64,000 nt of DNA from Populus alba (GCF_005239225.2 NC_133301.1:13516318-13580317), one strand, 5' to 3'; numbered from the stretch's first letter, positions 36,452-49,542 are shown. Program-made: numbers and translations. Notes: generated by a model not told the origin, from the letters alone.

Positions 36452-37419
36452 TTAAGGTTTAACAACAGAAGGTATGGGAGCTGAGACATGGGGTTTTCCA
36501 TCTTGATGGGCTACTCTAATCGTCGATGAGCTTGGGTTTGTTTCTGTGTTGTTCGTACGATGTATACGAACAGGGGTTTGAGTTGCTCCTGTGATGTTCG
36601 CTTCTATCCGTAGGACTGGAGCGACCCTAAATACACGAACAGGGGTCCAAGTTGCTCCGACGATGTTTGCTTCCATAGGTGGAGGTGGAGGTGACGTCGA
36701 GGACGTGGACATGGAGCGATATGAAATTCACGAACAGGGGTCGGAGTTGCTCCTACGATGTTTGCTTCCATACGTGGAGGTGGAGGTGGAGGGAGTGAAT
36801 GGCCTTTAGAATTGGAAACTGAGAGAATAGGTCCAACGTAGAATAAAGGTGCCGAGGCAAGGGGTTTGTCATCTTGTTTTGCTTCTTTTGTCAATGGGTT
36901 AGGAGCTTCCCTTGGGATTTTCGCTTCTGCTGGAGGGGGTTGAGGGCCATTGAATGTTGAGAGAAGGGAAGGAGGTTCCCCTTTAATGGAAGAAACATGG
37001 GCCGAGGTGGATGTGTTTCCATCTTGGTTTGTGATTCCAATTTCGTTGACAATTGAAGCTGTCCCCTTGATCTCCTGTATAGTCTCCTTTTCATGTTTCT
37101 CGATAGCAGAAGCTTTAGGATTTATATTTCTTCTCTTAGCACTGTCGAATTCTGTCCAAGCAAACTCAACCAAAGCCCTTAGCTTACTAATAGTTTTATC
37201 TCTTAGAAGCAGCTGGTCTTTAAGGCGAACCGTTTCCTTGTCCTTTTGAGCTAACATGCCCTTAAGGGTCTGTATTTCCTGCTCTCTATGAAGTGCCTGC
37301 ATCTTTAGGGAACTCGTTTCTTCCAAAAGTTCTTGGTACTTCTCGTAAGGAACATGGTTAGGTCTACTTATTTGCCCATCAACCTCCTGCAATTCAGAGT
37401 ATGTAATTGAAACAAGCAT
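36452..37419 (-). CDS. Coiled-coil, Pro-rich tandem-repeat protein A, frame shifted near the 3' end
   Basis: Unrecognised family. The N-terminal half is a heptad-like coiled coil with repeated L/K/E patterns such as KDQLLLRDKTISKLRALVEF. The C-terminal half is Pro/Ser/Thr-rich and low complexity. It ends in about three degenerate copies of a unit containing MEANIVGATxTPVR at roughly 36575-36795. Between copies near 36700 the frame changes by one base: one frame covers 37419-36604, another 36712-36452. A Pro-rich repeat would continue in either. The ATG at 37417-37419 may lie in an intron, because CTGAATTGCAG before GAGGTTGATGGG looks like an acceptor; the first exon is then unidentified. It shares layout and motifs (kLRALVEFAWTEFDSAK versus kLRADIDFVLKEFDEAV) with protein B in opposite orientation. 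Confidence 0.6.
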
Positions 37420-37850
37420 GCATATGCAGAAATTATTAACGAGGAAAAATATATGTCTTCAGTTCATCAGCTGCAAACAAACTCTTAACATTGTATTGCT
37501 TCTTGTGAATACTTTTGCAGATCAGCTATGCGCACAGCGCTCTATTTTTACACGAAAGGCAGATATTTATCCAATAAGATCGCCAACAACAACGAACTAA
37601 CTGCAAAAATACAGGTCAAATTTTACAAATTCATACTCTAAAGCAAAATCTTCATTGAATTAATCTGAAGAAACAATAGCTTAAAAAAAAAAAAAAACCA
37701 AACACTATAACGCCAACCAACCATTGAAAATAGAGTTAGAGAATTACTGTATAAAAGCAAACAAAACAAAATGAACTATTTCTCTATGATTAGTAATATC
37801 TGTCTCAGAAAATGAAACCATTTCAAATAAAATATCTGGAACTCATTGTT
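37360..37850. repeat. Segmental duplication, copy 1 (partner at 41330-41835)
   Basis: This segment spans the exon start of coiled-coil gene A and its 5' flank. It aligns with 41330-41835 in the same orientation through blocks such as GCAAACAAACTCTTA, ATTGTATTGCTTCTTGTG, ACTGCAAAAATACAGGTCAA and TGATTAGTAATATCTGTCT, with indels between. Confidence 0.75.
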
Positions 37851-38733
37851 TTTTTTAGCGATGATCATGTTGCGTGAGGGGCCGATCAGGAGTTGAATAC
37901 TTGAATTAATTCATTTATGTAGCGCGTAGAAAGATGAGGTGATTGTCTTATGGGATTAGTCTGATTAGATGTACGATTATTTATATTCATGGCATACATA
38001 CAGCAGTATATCTACGGCAATTAATTTATGAGTTTGTAAAGTTTTATTTTATTTTGAAAATTCGTGTTCTATGCTCCAGCAGTATGTCATGTGGTTTTCT
38101 CTTTTTCTTGCAGAATTTCAGTCTATACAATACAAAAAAAAACGTTGGTAGAATATTATTCTAATTAATAGTAGTTTAAATTTGCAAAACAGAGAAAATG
38201 AAACAAAATAAATGCCATGTTTGAAATTGAAAACAAGAGAGTCCCATTTATAAATTCTTTTCATTAATCTTGAGTTAAAAAAATTTCCTCTCTTCTTCCT
38301 AGCTTGGTTGGGCCAATATACACCCAATTAAGTTTTTTTCTTTAACATTCTACCCTTCTCCTCCCTTCCTTTTCTTTTTTCCGATTCCGGTTGGGCTAGC
38401 ATGGCCCAGCTGGACTTTCCATTCTGTTTCTCCTCTTTCCTTCTTATCTCCTCCTCCTTTTCTTCCTTCCGCCTAGGTTGGACCATCATGTAGACTTTGT
38501 GTTAAGCCACGACGTTCAGAAAGAAACCTTGAACCAAATCCTAAGTATCATGGATAAGGTGAACGTGGAGGACAGTTGCAGCCAGGCATGAAGTAAAGTG
38601 ACAGTTGCAGGCATGAAGCAAGGGAGAGAACGGGTCAAAAGCTGTTGGAGAGTCTCTAGCTTTTTTCCGAAGTTGGTTTCTTGTCATTTTCTAGCATTCG
38701 ATGTAATATTCACTGCACTTTCGCCTCTCTTTC

Positions 38734-38757
38734 TATATATATATATATATATATATA
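38734..38757. repeat. (TA)n tract in the promoter of coiled-coil gene B
   Basis: Twelve TA units lie about 150 bases before the ATG at 38909. The tract could serve as an extended TATA region. Confidence 0.7.
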
Positions 38758-38908
38758 AACTTTGATAACATTTCTGCAATTTCGTAAGAAAAGAGTTATT
38801 GTTAATCATACACGCGCGCTTTTGATGATATATATTGATAGGAGGGCCAATGAGACCCGTGCAAACTTATAGCATAATCGTCGTCAAACAATTAAGCACA
38901 TCCTTGCA

Positions 38909-40142
38909 ATGAAGGAAATCCTCTCAAGATTTTCCAAGAAAAAGGTAATCACTGCTCAACACAACCTCCAAATAATTAATTATGTCAAGTTTAGGGTATT
39001 GTTTTCCGTTCATCCATCCATCTAGGTATACTTAAATTTTCCCTTCTCTGTTAATAATAAAGTCCATCCATTCAATGATAACGTTGTTGCAATTCAAAAG
39101 TGTTTTGTTGAACAGCATGATATGATTTCATTTGCTTTGATAAATATTTTTTCATTTACCATTTTTTTTTCACGGTGGTGTTACGTGTATCGATGTTGAT
39201 TTGGAATCTATTACAATTATATTGTTCCTACAGCCTGCTCAATGTGAAAAGTGCGACGGGCTTAAGTCTGATATTGCGAGTCTAATCGGGAAGGCAATTG
39301 AAAAAGAAATCCAGATATCAGCCCTTGGCAAGTTGTTAGCTCTTAAAGACGAGGAAATATCTCGCCTTAAAAGCCAGCAAAACCCGCAACTTCGGGAGAA
39401 GATAGCTCATAAAGACAAGAAATTATCCCGTCTTGAGGATCAGCAACTTCTGACAGATACAAGAATCAATAAGCTCAGGGCTGACATTGACTTTGTTTTG
39501 AAGGAATTCGACGAAGCTGTTAAAATTAATGAAGAACGTTCTGACAAGTATTCTGATAGAAGCCTTAACAAGTCTGAGAAACATGAAAGACTGGCGCCAA
39601 CAATTGGTATAGGAAACCGACATGATGACAAACCCCAAAGCACAACCCCTCTAATTCCTCATACTTACGAGAGGTCTCCTCCTTATTTTCCCACTTTAAA
39701 AGGCGGTTCATCTCCACTTATGGAGGAAAACATCATGGTAGCGGCTTCAAGTAGTAATGATGAACCTCCTTCCAGCTTCTCCATGTTTAATGACGATTCC
39801 ACTCTGCCCACGGAAGAAAACATCACGGTGGCACCTCTTAGTGATAGAACGGCATCTCTAACTAGCAACTCATCTCGAACTACAGAACAAAACATGAAGG
39901 CGGCAGCTCCGTTATCTAGTCATGATATACTTCCACCCTATGTTCCCAGATTTCATGCATCTCCAACAGCAGAGGGAAACATTACAGTGACAGCTCCAAG
40001 TAGTGATCATGCCAATGGAAGAGCAAACGGAGATGGAAAACTACATATTTTTGACCATAGTCTTTATGGTTTTCATAGACCTCCTACTCCTTATCCCTTT
40101 TATGTCCTGAAGAAGAAAAACAATAACAATGTTGTTAAATAG
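38909..40142 (+). CDS. Coiled-coil, Ser/Thr/Pro-rich protein B
   Basis: Unrecognised family, paralogous to the minus-strand gene at 36452-37419. Exon 1 (38909-38944) encodes MKEILSRFSKKK; exon 2 is 39234-40142; together they give 314 residues. A CxxC pair (CEKCDG) follows the junction, then a coiled coil of about 90 residues with repeated units (LALKDEEISRLKSQ, IAHKDKKLSRLEDQ). A long Ser/Pro/Thr-rich region follows with degenerate repeats around EENITVA and EENIMVA. The C-terminus is basic (YVLKKKNNNN). No enzyme motif or membrane segment is seen. The coiled coil suggests oligomerisation; function is unknown. The frame is intact. Confidence 0.65.
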
Positions 40143-41329
40143 TGTAGCTACAAGCAACGAGAAAAATATGGAGTCATAAGAAATACTACGTCCTACAAGC
40201 ATCTTTACCACTCTTTCTTCTTTTTATATCATACTTGTAGTTACATCACGAAATATTTAATAAATTATTTAACATTATCAAGAACTAATTAATCATAACA
40301 ATATATAAGTAAAGCGGAAGCAATTCGATGAATTCTAGGAGTCTAGTATGTTCAAGTATATATTTAGATTGAGGAGAATTAAGTGTCGTCGTATATGTCT
40401 CGATCTTTTAGAGTCCATCTTGTACGCCCAATTAACTACTTGGAAATGTTTAATTAATTCTTAATATGATTTTCTGATTTTCAAGGGAGTTGTGGTGGAG
40501 GAATTAATGTTCTTGGCCTTCATTTTAATGTTTCTTAGGTATATGACCATTATTATCAAAAGTCAACTTCCCTTCATAAAATTACGCTGAATCTACTTCC
40601 TTATTAATACTACAACGTATTCATAAAGACATACGTATATTTAAAAAACTTTATACAAATGAATTACTTGACAATCACCTCATCTTCCTCCTAAACCAAA
40701 CATTTTTTCCTCACCATCCTCTTTATGTTAGCAAACTACTCATACTAACAATGCATGCAGGTCTACTCCCATTAATTTTCTACGAAGAACCAACTACCAG
40801 GTGATTAGATCATGCCACAAAATCAGCCCTTGTTACGCTCAGGTGATACTACTACAGTACACAAAACCAATTCCACTCCATCTTCAACTACTGCTGCTGT
40901 AATTTCTCATAGAATTAATATAATTTAAACTTTATGAGGTAAAGATTTAATTATATTGCAATATAGCAAACCTGTCACGGTAGTAGATTCAATCTGCTCA
41001 ATTGTCCCTGCAAACTTTCAACAACTGGCGTACCAACAAAATACTTACAGCCATATAAATCACCATGGATGTTCTACCCAAACCACCACCATTAGGCAGC
41101 ATTGCTGGTGAGAACTTATAGTATATCGAATGGCTTTAACGAAGGTGATAAGGATAGAGGAAGAGAGAGGTGATAAAGTGTAGAGATTTGAGACCTGCAA
41201 TCCATGACAAAGAGAGAGAGAGATCATTTTTCTTCTTCTTCAATTAGATATATTTTTTTAATTATCTTCTTTAATTAAGTTTTTGTTTTCATTTTTCATG
41301 TGTAATGATAGATGAAGGGTTAGTGCAAA
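40143..41329. other. Intergenic, no gene seen
   Basis: AT-rich spacer with a GA-rich tract at about 41210-41222. Nothing coding is supported. Confidence 0.5.
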
Positions 41330-41835
41330 TCAAAGCCTTGATAAATCTTGTTATTTGCCCATCTCCCTCCTGCAATTCGGAGGATATAATTGAAACAAGC
41401 ATGCAAATGCAAATATATATATATATGTTTTCAGTTCATCAACTGCAAACAAACTCTTACCATTGTATTGCTTCTTGTGAATATTTTTACAGCTCATGAG
41501 CTGAACCAAGTGCACGGCTGTCTAGATAACATGTACCTGCTAATTACAGCACCATTTAGAGGAAAAGCATGCAGATACTTGTCCAAGAACATTAACAACG
41601 AATTAACTGCAAAAATACAGGTCAAGTTTTACAAATTTAAACCCTAAAGCAAAGTTTATATTGAAATTAATCTGAAGAAACAGTGGCTTAAAAAAAAATC
41701 CACATCACTACAACCCCATCTTACCATTGATACTAAAATTAGAAAAATACTGTATAAAAGCAAGCAAAACAAAATGACTCATTTTTCTTTGATTAGTAAT
41801 ATCTGTCTAAGAAAACGAAACCATCGACCCTAGCT
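41330..41835. repeat. Segmental duplication, copy 2, with a truncated coiled-coil gene
   Basis: This is the partner of 37360-37850. On the minus strand it keeps the acceptor-like CCGAATTGCAG and the first codons GAGGGAGATGGGCAAATA, then homology ends. It is thus a third, truncated member of the coiled-coil family. At 42284-42310 on the plus strand, TATGTCCCGAAAAAAG resembles the 3' end of coding sequence B, which may be another scrap. Confidence 0.65.
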
Positions 41836-44800
41836 ACTGTCTACAGCTAGCACATAATTGAAGCAACAGCCAATCAAAGAGAGAGAATATCAAGATGTAT
41901 CGGTCAAAAAATAAATCTTAAAGTTGAGACAATATTTCAACTGGGCCATACAAAGGATGCATACCTTTCCGCGTTTTCTATAATTTTCCTTTTTCTTTTT
42001 CCTATACGCGTTAAGAAATTATTCAAATATTTGAAAAGAGTTTGTTGTCGGCGTTGGTACTTCATACGGAGATAATTACAAGATTTTACATTTTTTTTTC
42101 TTAATTGAGAATATAAATTTTAATTTTTTGTTTAAATATATCGTTTAAAAATTTAATTGAATATTTCCATCAAACACAAATAAAAAAATTTAATTGAGAA
42201 AAGTTTCTGAAAGATATTCGAACTTTCACATATATATATATATAAAAGATATGTTTTCCCAGACCAACTCCTCCTCATCACCGGATTTATGTCCCGAAAA
42301 AAGAAAAACAAAGAACAATATCGTTTTCTTGATGAGAGTCCAAGTTTATTAATCAAGGAGAAAAATAAAATAAATTGATAATGTTAGGCTATAAAATATA
42401 ATTTATATTATTGTCTAATACAAAGAAAACCCATAAATTAAAAAGCTTCTAAATCTCCTACACTAAATTCCCTTGATTAAAGAAAACTCATCCTCTAAGT
42501 TCAAATTATTTTTGTTATAATCTTGTAAATATCCAATAAAACTAAGCATATAACTGGCCGCATCTAAGAAAAATGAGCCTGTAACATAGCTTTTTTGTTC
42601 TACTTTCTGAGTGCAAGTGTAATAAATAGAGATTTGCTAGTAACTATTTTTCTTTCATCACCAATAGCTGTCCCCGCCGCATTAGTAGAGGAACTGGTTG
42701 TTAAATTTACCGGCCACCACCTACTTGTCGACCGCCATGACCTTGTCTCTACTGGACCATTGGTACATATATAGAAATTTGGCATGGAAGGCCCTCTAGA
42801 CCTCAAAATAGACACTCTTTTCTAGCTCTTCATAGGAGATGTCTTCTCATTCTCTGATACATGTACCATATCAAAACTTCCTAACCAATAATTGAATTTA
42901 AAATTTCTCTGATACATGCACCTCGATTTTTTTATTTTTATTTTTTTGACATTTATAGCATCTGTTTTGTATGTGATAATTTATATTTAACACCAAAAGT
43001 GAAAGAACAAAAACACGAAAGGATGTCAACATATATTTCTAATGATTGAAAATATAGAATTTGATAATTTTATGATTAGCTAAGCTTTCCGCTTTCAAGA
43101 ATATGAATAATATTTTCCTTGAGAAAAATGAAGGAAAGAAATTTATATATTTTAATTGTTCTTTAATTATACACTAAATTAACAAAGACTCACATTATAC
43201 CCTCCCTCTCTCGTTAAACGATAATAAACTAATCAACTTAAATATTGATTTCGACTGAACCATGACGTCGGCAAAGTTGGTTTCAGGCGATGTAACATTT
43301 CCTTTCGTCTCTCTTTCTCTCTACGAGAACAACGTTGTTAAATAAAATTTTCAAAACAAATTTGTTTTGATTTCTTTAAATAAAATAATAATATTTTAAA
43401 TTTACTCGTATCAACCTAAACTAATTCATTTAATCTGTAACCAACCCGAATATTTAATCAGCTCATACGTCATATTTCGTAGTAGGTTTAATAATTTTGA
43501 CAAAAACAGAAGACCAAAGAATTATGTTCATTCCCTACTAAAAATACGACCAGACACGGTCTAAATCCACTTTTTTCCCGTGGGAACTCTGGTTCATATG
43601 TCCACGTGTTGCTTTAACTAATTAAATAACTACAATCTCTAGGGAGACCAGGCACGCCGCAAGCCACGAACTTTCGGGGGAAAATCTACGTGGTCATATT
43701 TGACCCGCATTTCCTCGCGTGGCATACTAATTAAATATATAATGCTTCAGAAAACATGAGCATAATCATCTTCATACGATTAACAACCATTTATAGGACT
43801 GCCATGACACTTTTCTCCAATATATTCAGATGCTTTGGTGATGTGTCTAAAAGCCAAAGAAGGGAATGCACAGGGGGTGTTTGTGTTCTTAAAGAGCAGA
43901 GCAAACTAGGCAATACAAGATCCGAGACAAAGCGAAAGCGAAGAAATCAGCACTCATGTTTTTGATTTTTCATTGAGAAGGTATCCAGGTTTGTAGTTAT
44001 TACCGTTAAGAAGTGACTTGGATCAAAGAATCATGCTACTTAATTTTCTTTTAATACAATCTCAATTATTGTGAAGTAGTGGCCTCTGCATGTTGTTCGT
44101 CATGCAAAGTTCTTGGATACAATGTGTGGGATATTTGAATTGATGGGATTTATGATCATGTGCTCTCCAATTTGATTTGTTTTCGTTATTTAGATCTTGA
44201 TTCATGTATCAATAAATCCAAGCGGTTTTGTACCTGTTTTTCTTAAGAGCAAGAGAAGAGCCTCTTGGCTTTGCAACTTTTGAGAGGGTTTTACATGGAT
44301 CCACACTCAATCATGCCATACTCTTAGTATATGATCAATATGTTTTTTTTTTAGTTGGTATCAGATTTTTGAGGATGATAATGTCTTGGCTTTATTGAAA
44401 ACTTGGTGTTTGAACACCATATTCTTCCGCCTGGGCCTTGCAAGCAAGACCTAGCGGCCTCCCATGCGTGAAAATGAAAACCATAAATATAAATAAATTG
44501 AGGCTTTATGATAACAATTAAAACATGGTACAAGGATGGTGAAAAGATCCTCTCTTCCTCGCCTACGTTGATCCCAATTCATACCAATTTGTTTGTCAAA
44601 TTTGCGGAGGAAAAACAAACCAGAAATTTTGGTTCTACCGATGTTGAGAGTGTGGCTTTGATGCTCATCCCTACTGCGCTCTTGGGAAGAACCATTATCA
44701 AGCAACGGGGCAGTTACAAGTATGTCATCCACCCTCCACCCCTTGCCATGTGATGATTTAAATGGCTTTGGAATGTACTGATTCTAAGTGCAGTTTTATC

Positions 44801-45888
44801 ACCCACGGGAAAAAAGAAGGTTGCAAGCATTCATGATCCGAATAGTGAATTGGAATGGCAAGTTATTATATCTCTGGCTGATGAGCTCGTTTGTGATTAT
44901 TGGGGTGATTGGATGGATTTCTTTGGCTGAGTAGGGCCTTTATTGACCGGAAAAAGGGAAGGAATTCAGGTCCTCTAGGTGTTTAAGTTACTTCCTGGGG
45001 GTCTTGTAAAATTGGCCGTCTTTTTTCCTGCATATTTGCAAGATTATAGGTGTTGCAAGTGGACAACGTTATGAAGATTATTATTTCGGATTGGAATTAT
45101 CAAGAATAGGATGGATAGACAAGATAAGGAACTCATGCTATTTATCAACAAAAGATAAAAAATGAGATTCTTATCTAGTATTTTGGTTATTAAAACCTTA
45201 ATTGGTTTTAGAATTTAGATAAAAAAATTAATTGTGTAAAGTGAAGGTATTAAGTATTAACCATTCTATTATGTTTTTATTTGAGGTAAATTATATTATT
45301 TATTTTTCTAATATAAACTAAAAATAATATTGTGGCTTTTAACCGCTGATATATCTAGGTTTTAAGATAAAGGGAAGGCATTCGGAGGTGCCTACAGTTA
45401 TGAGTTGAATCTTTCCTTTTGGATTAATCTGCTTAGTTTTCATTTTGTTTCTTTTAAACTAGAATTAGAAGTGTTCTTCCTCATTCATCTCTGTCAACTG
45501 CAAGCCTTGATCCAACCACAGTTAAAATGATGATAAACTACCAGCAAAAACCAAACAAGCCTAAGCTTCCATGCTTTCGTTTCTTATTTCAAAGCAAAAC
45601 AAGACATGCCTCAGACATGTAAAGTAGCTTGTCATTCAAAATCAAATTGGTCTTACAAGAAATTAAATCAAGTTCTTAATCCAGAACATTAACATCCAAT
45701 CAGATCTCATCATGCAGGACATCATTAGCGTTGCTTTTCTGATTCAATTCGTTCATTCTCCTCGCCTCTCTTCGGCGAAATCTGCAAAGAACATTTAGAT
45801 ACAGTTAGCATCCAGAAACACAAAAACTAGAGCTGCAAAAAACATGGATAATATGAACGTAATGGTTCTGGTCAGTAAATGGCTCTAT
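41836..45888. other. Long intergenic stretch, no supported gene
   Basis: ORFs at 42600-42815 (-), 43756-43965 (+) and 44451-44753 (both strands) are short and carry no recognisable domain. The block 44230-45080 is less AT-rich and may be decayed mobile DNA. The right end holds the 3' UTR of the ankyrin gene. Confidence 0.4.
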
Positions 45889-46102
45889 TCACCTCTGTAA
45901 CCTTTTCCGGAGATATTGGTAGGCCCAAGCAAGCTGCCATATTACGTTAAGTAGGATCACAACCAAATTCAAAGCTCGAAGTGGGAATACATTTGCAACG
46001 CTTGTATCGGTAACAATAGCCACCCCAAATACAAACTCTGCTGCAGCAATTAGCAGGAGAATGCACATCATAGGCAACAAAAGAAGTGAAGTAGACTGCC
46101 AG

Positions 46103-46547
46103 TGTTAGGTTTGTTAGGTGTGTTGCCATTTAATGTGCCTAACATTACCATTGACCAGCTGCCTTTGTTGAAGAAGATGGCAGCCACCCACTCCCATGTG
46201 CAGCTGAAGAGAAGCCACCATTAGCCTATAAATAAGGCATGCAAAGAGAGCCAAATTGTGAGAGGGAGAATAACGTGAGTGTGTGAAAGAGTGAAGAGAA
46301 AGAGAAGAGAAAGGGCTGCTGCCATGGGCAGCAGCCCTGCAGCTGCAAGGGCAGCAGAGATGTGAGTTGAGTGGATGATCCTCCTCCATGTATTTATTGT
46401 ATTCTTTCTCTACTCTAATAAAATGGACTCTCTCCCGTGGATGTAGGCGGTTTTGCCGAACCACGTAAAATATTGTGTCTCAGTGTGCTTAGCCCTCCGT
46501 TGAGCAATTATCAGTACATCACCGGTCACCGGATTCCGCGCCCAACA
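46103..46547 (+). repeat. 5' LTR
   Basis: It begins TGTTAGG and ends CCCAACA. It holds a TATAAATA box at 46227-46234 and AATAAA at 46417-46422, suggesting U3, R and U5 in the usual order. Confidence 0.93.
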
Positions 46548-46549
46548 AT

Positions 46550-46561
46550 TGGTATCAGAGC
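46550..46561 (+). other. Primer-binding site (initiator tRNA-Met)
   Basis: TGGTATCAGAGC begins two bases after the 5' LTR. This is the standard plant LTR-element PBS complementary to the 3' end of initiator tRNA-Met. Confidence 0.92.
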
Positions 46562-48504
46562 ATATGGTTTAAGTGGTGTTTGATTTTTGCTCAAAAAAGA
46601 AAGTTGTCAAAATGATGTTTTGACCATCCCACTATGTAGAGGAGGACGATACGAAGCCACTGGTGAAAACGGCGTCAAAATCGGACGTCGGACATGGCCG
46701 CACTCTCCATCACTCTCCGGTGAGGTGGCGGGCCACGCGCACAGACGCTCCCCACGCGTCTTCTTCACCCGGATGAGTTGACCCGACCCGAATACCAGTT
46801 GACCCGACCCATGTGAACAGTATCATGAACAGTGACGGTATTATGAACAGTACCATGCAAAGGATGACGCCATCATGATGAAAGGATGACATCAGCATAC
46901 ACAGTCAGCAAGCAATTGACTAGTCAACATCCATGTCAGCATATGGGGACCCACTTGCCACGTCATCAGCCGCGAGCCGAGCCACGTCGAGCCGAGCCGA
47001 GTTGGAGCTGAGCCGAGCCGCGAGCCGAGGGATAGGATCCAGTGTAGCTGATCCTACGTGCATCCGGATCTGAGATTGAATCTGAGCCGTTGTTCAGGCC
47101 AGAATTGTGTTGATCAAAACGTAGCCGTCTGAAGTGCGATTTGGACGATTCAAGACATGTTTCCAGCTAATTTGATCATTCCGGATGCAATGGTACGGTC
47201 CGATCGTTGAGATTCGAGACCAAAATGGCGGTGGTGAATTATTAAAGAGAGATTGCCCGATCAAGAGGCATCTGAAGGTCATCATGGTGGTCGATGAAGA
47301 TGATGAAGAAGAAGGTGCACATGTTTGCCCAATTACATGTGCTGAACTATTAAGAGGGGGAAATTTAATGCCTTGAAGGAAGGCAAAATTGGGACACTCA
47401 GGACACCCGGGATGTGGACGATTTAAGGTGTAGAGTGAAAACTAATGAAGACCAATCTTGACGAATCTAAACACTAGTAGTCTCGCTAGATGTTGAGAAA
47501 TCATGTATTAAACCTGTATATTCCAGATCACTTGTAAAGGAAAGCCGCAACAAAGCTAGCAAATGGTTGTATATACGGAGAGACAGTACGATGGATAGAT
47601 ATAGCCTAAGAAGTTCTGTCTAGGAGATTGGGTTTTAAGCGGGACCGTTGTGACCCCTCCAATCTTTCCTGGGAACTTGCTTAGTGGAAGGATTATCCAT
47701 ACGGTACTATTTTCGTATATATAACAGTTTGTAATGAAACGGTTGAAGACTAGCAGGAAGACGGCACAAGGGGAACAGTTGGGTTCCGTATGATCAAGGA
47801 TCTGATGGAGTGGTGATTTCTCCAAAGAAGTTAGATTCGGTGATTGTGATTTCTCGAGGGGAGAATTGATGAAGACCCTGATAATGGAAGAGAAATACAG
47901 CAAGGGGATAAAGATTGGCACCCTATTTTGACTTGGCCAGGTGTTGTGACGGGATGAGCTGCTGTCAAACATAAGCAAGGAATAGGGAGAAATCTGGAGA
48001 ACATATATTGCACGAGGGCACACGGAGATTGTGCAGGAGTACCATAAGGATCCTAACGAGGTACTGTAATGAGACAACAGGTGCAAGGAGAAGAAGAGTT
48101 CCCAGATGAAGCTCAGAGCATAGACTGTTAAAGTTTGTACAACAGGAAGTCTTTTATGCTCTTGATGAAGACAACAGGCGAAGACCTTTCCAATGCATGC
48201 AAGGATGGAAAGAGAGCTGTTGCAGAGGCACCTAATTGAGGGGGTGCAAACGCCTGTGATAAAAGGCGACCGCCTATGATGAAAGGCGTAGACACCAAAG
48301 AGAGTGGTGTAGGTGGAGCTGTCAAGCAGAAAGGTGTAGAAGCTCCAAACATAGAAATCGAGGTGGAGGATTGCGAGGAGTATACCGCAACTTTCTCTTT
48401 CTATGTCGTTAGTGGCAGTAATCTCTCCCAAGTCCACATGGTGGTAAAGAATCTTAGAGCCACTGAAGCATCCCAACTGAAGGAGGATGCGACTGCCTAT
48501 GAAA

Positions 48505-48715
48505 GGCAAAGACACCTCAGGAGAAGGTGTGAGGGCTGTGATAAGAGCCCCGGTTCAAACCGCCGCATGACGACGAGCGGAGACACCTCGGATGGAAGGT
48601 GTGAGGGCCATGATATGAGCCCAGATTTCAGACCGCCGTATGACGACGAGCGGAGACACCCGAGGAGAAGGTGTGTGGGCCACGATATGAGCCCAGTTCA
48701 GAACGCCCCAGAGCC
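48505..48715 (+). repeat. Tandem repeat inside the retrotransposon, period about 75 bp
   Basis: About three units contain GACGACGAGCGGAGACACC, then AAGGTGTGAGGGC and a GATATGAGCCC-like end. On the plus strand they keep a 148-codon ORF open (48276-48722) with repeated RCEGHDMSP. Whether it is translated is unknown. Confidence 0.75.
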
Positions 48716-48764
48716 GATATGATGGCTAAATATAAGTGGACAGATGGATAGCCAATGAAATGGC

Positions 48765-49215
48765 TATGATGAGTATGAAGACAAATGCAGGATTGACTTT
48801 CATGGATATTGCCCCCATGCTAAAGATCAATGAGCTAGAAGACATTTGCCTTGGACAATAAGTGGATGACTTGTGGAGCATTAAGACGCGGCTGCTATGA
48901 AGGAGCAGAGGGCATGCGCAGGTTCCGGGAACGAGTTGACTCTTGTCAAGGTGGTGAGCTCGGAGATGGCATTGTAATACTCAGAGTATGAAGACATATA
49001 TGGATCAACCTTTAATGGGCTGCCCCCATGGTTAAAGGTGGAGAGCTACCTGGACTCTTACGACTAAGAGCAAGAGACTCAAGGAGAAGTAAGGCGTGGT
49101 TCCTAGGGTGGAACAGAGGGCAGGCGCAACTCCTGGATGAGTAGACTTTTGGAAGAGTGGTGAGCTCGTGATCATATTGAGATACTCAGATAATGACTGT
49201 CGCACTTGGAAATAG
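48765..49215 (+). repeat. Degenerate tandem repeat, period about 206 bp, in the retrotransposon
   Basis: GTGGTGAGCTCG at 48951 recurs at 49157. Shared blocks before and after include GCCCCCATG, GGCATGCGCA/GGCAGGCGCA and GATACTCAGA/AATACTCAGA. Confidence 0.6.
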
Positions 49216-49534
49216 AAATTTCCGTTTAAGGGGGTGTTGTAAGCCTTATTGTGAGGCTTGATAAATCATTCCGGACCGAGCATGGTTGATACGCTCGAAG
49301 GGGAATGTTCCCAGAGACAAGCGTTAACACTCTTCAGATGTGATGTGTGAGACCATCTGGTTGAAGTGATCCTTTGGTGTAAGCAAGGGTGTGCTTTGGT
49401 GACTCTGGTGATTGAAAGGTTTGGCGAGTACCTGTAAACTTGGCCACAGACGCTCTCAGAATGGAAGCTTGAAAGAGCTGCAGGATGCAAGATTGTGCTG
49501 AAGGAGCAAGAGGACAATTGCCCATATAAATGTC

Positions 49535-49542
49535 AAAGGGGG
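49535..49542 (+). other. Polypurine tract
   Basis: AAAGGGGG lies four bases before the 3' LTR at 49547, where the plus-strand primer is expected. Confidence 0.8.

Noticed and set aside
46114..46464. 116-codon minus-strand ORF, repeated exactly at 49558-49908
   Set aside because: These are the two LTR copies read antisense; their identity reflects the LTRs, not a gene pair.
47556..48515. 319-codon minus-strand ORF
   Set aside because: It lies antisense inside the retrotransposon over a tandem repeat and shows no gag, pol or other domain; the composition looks like a shadow of the repeat.
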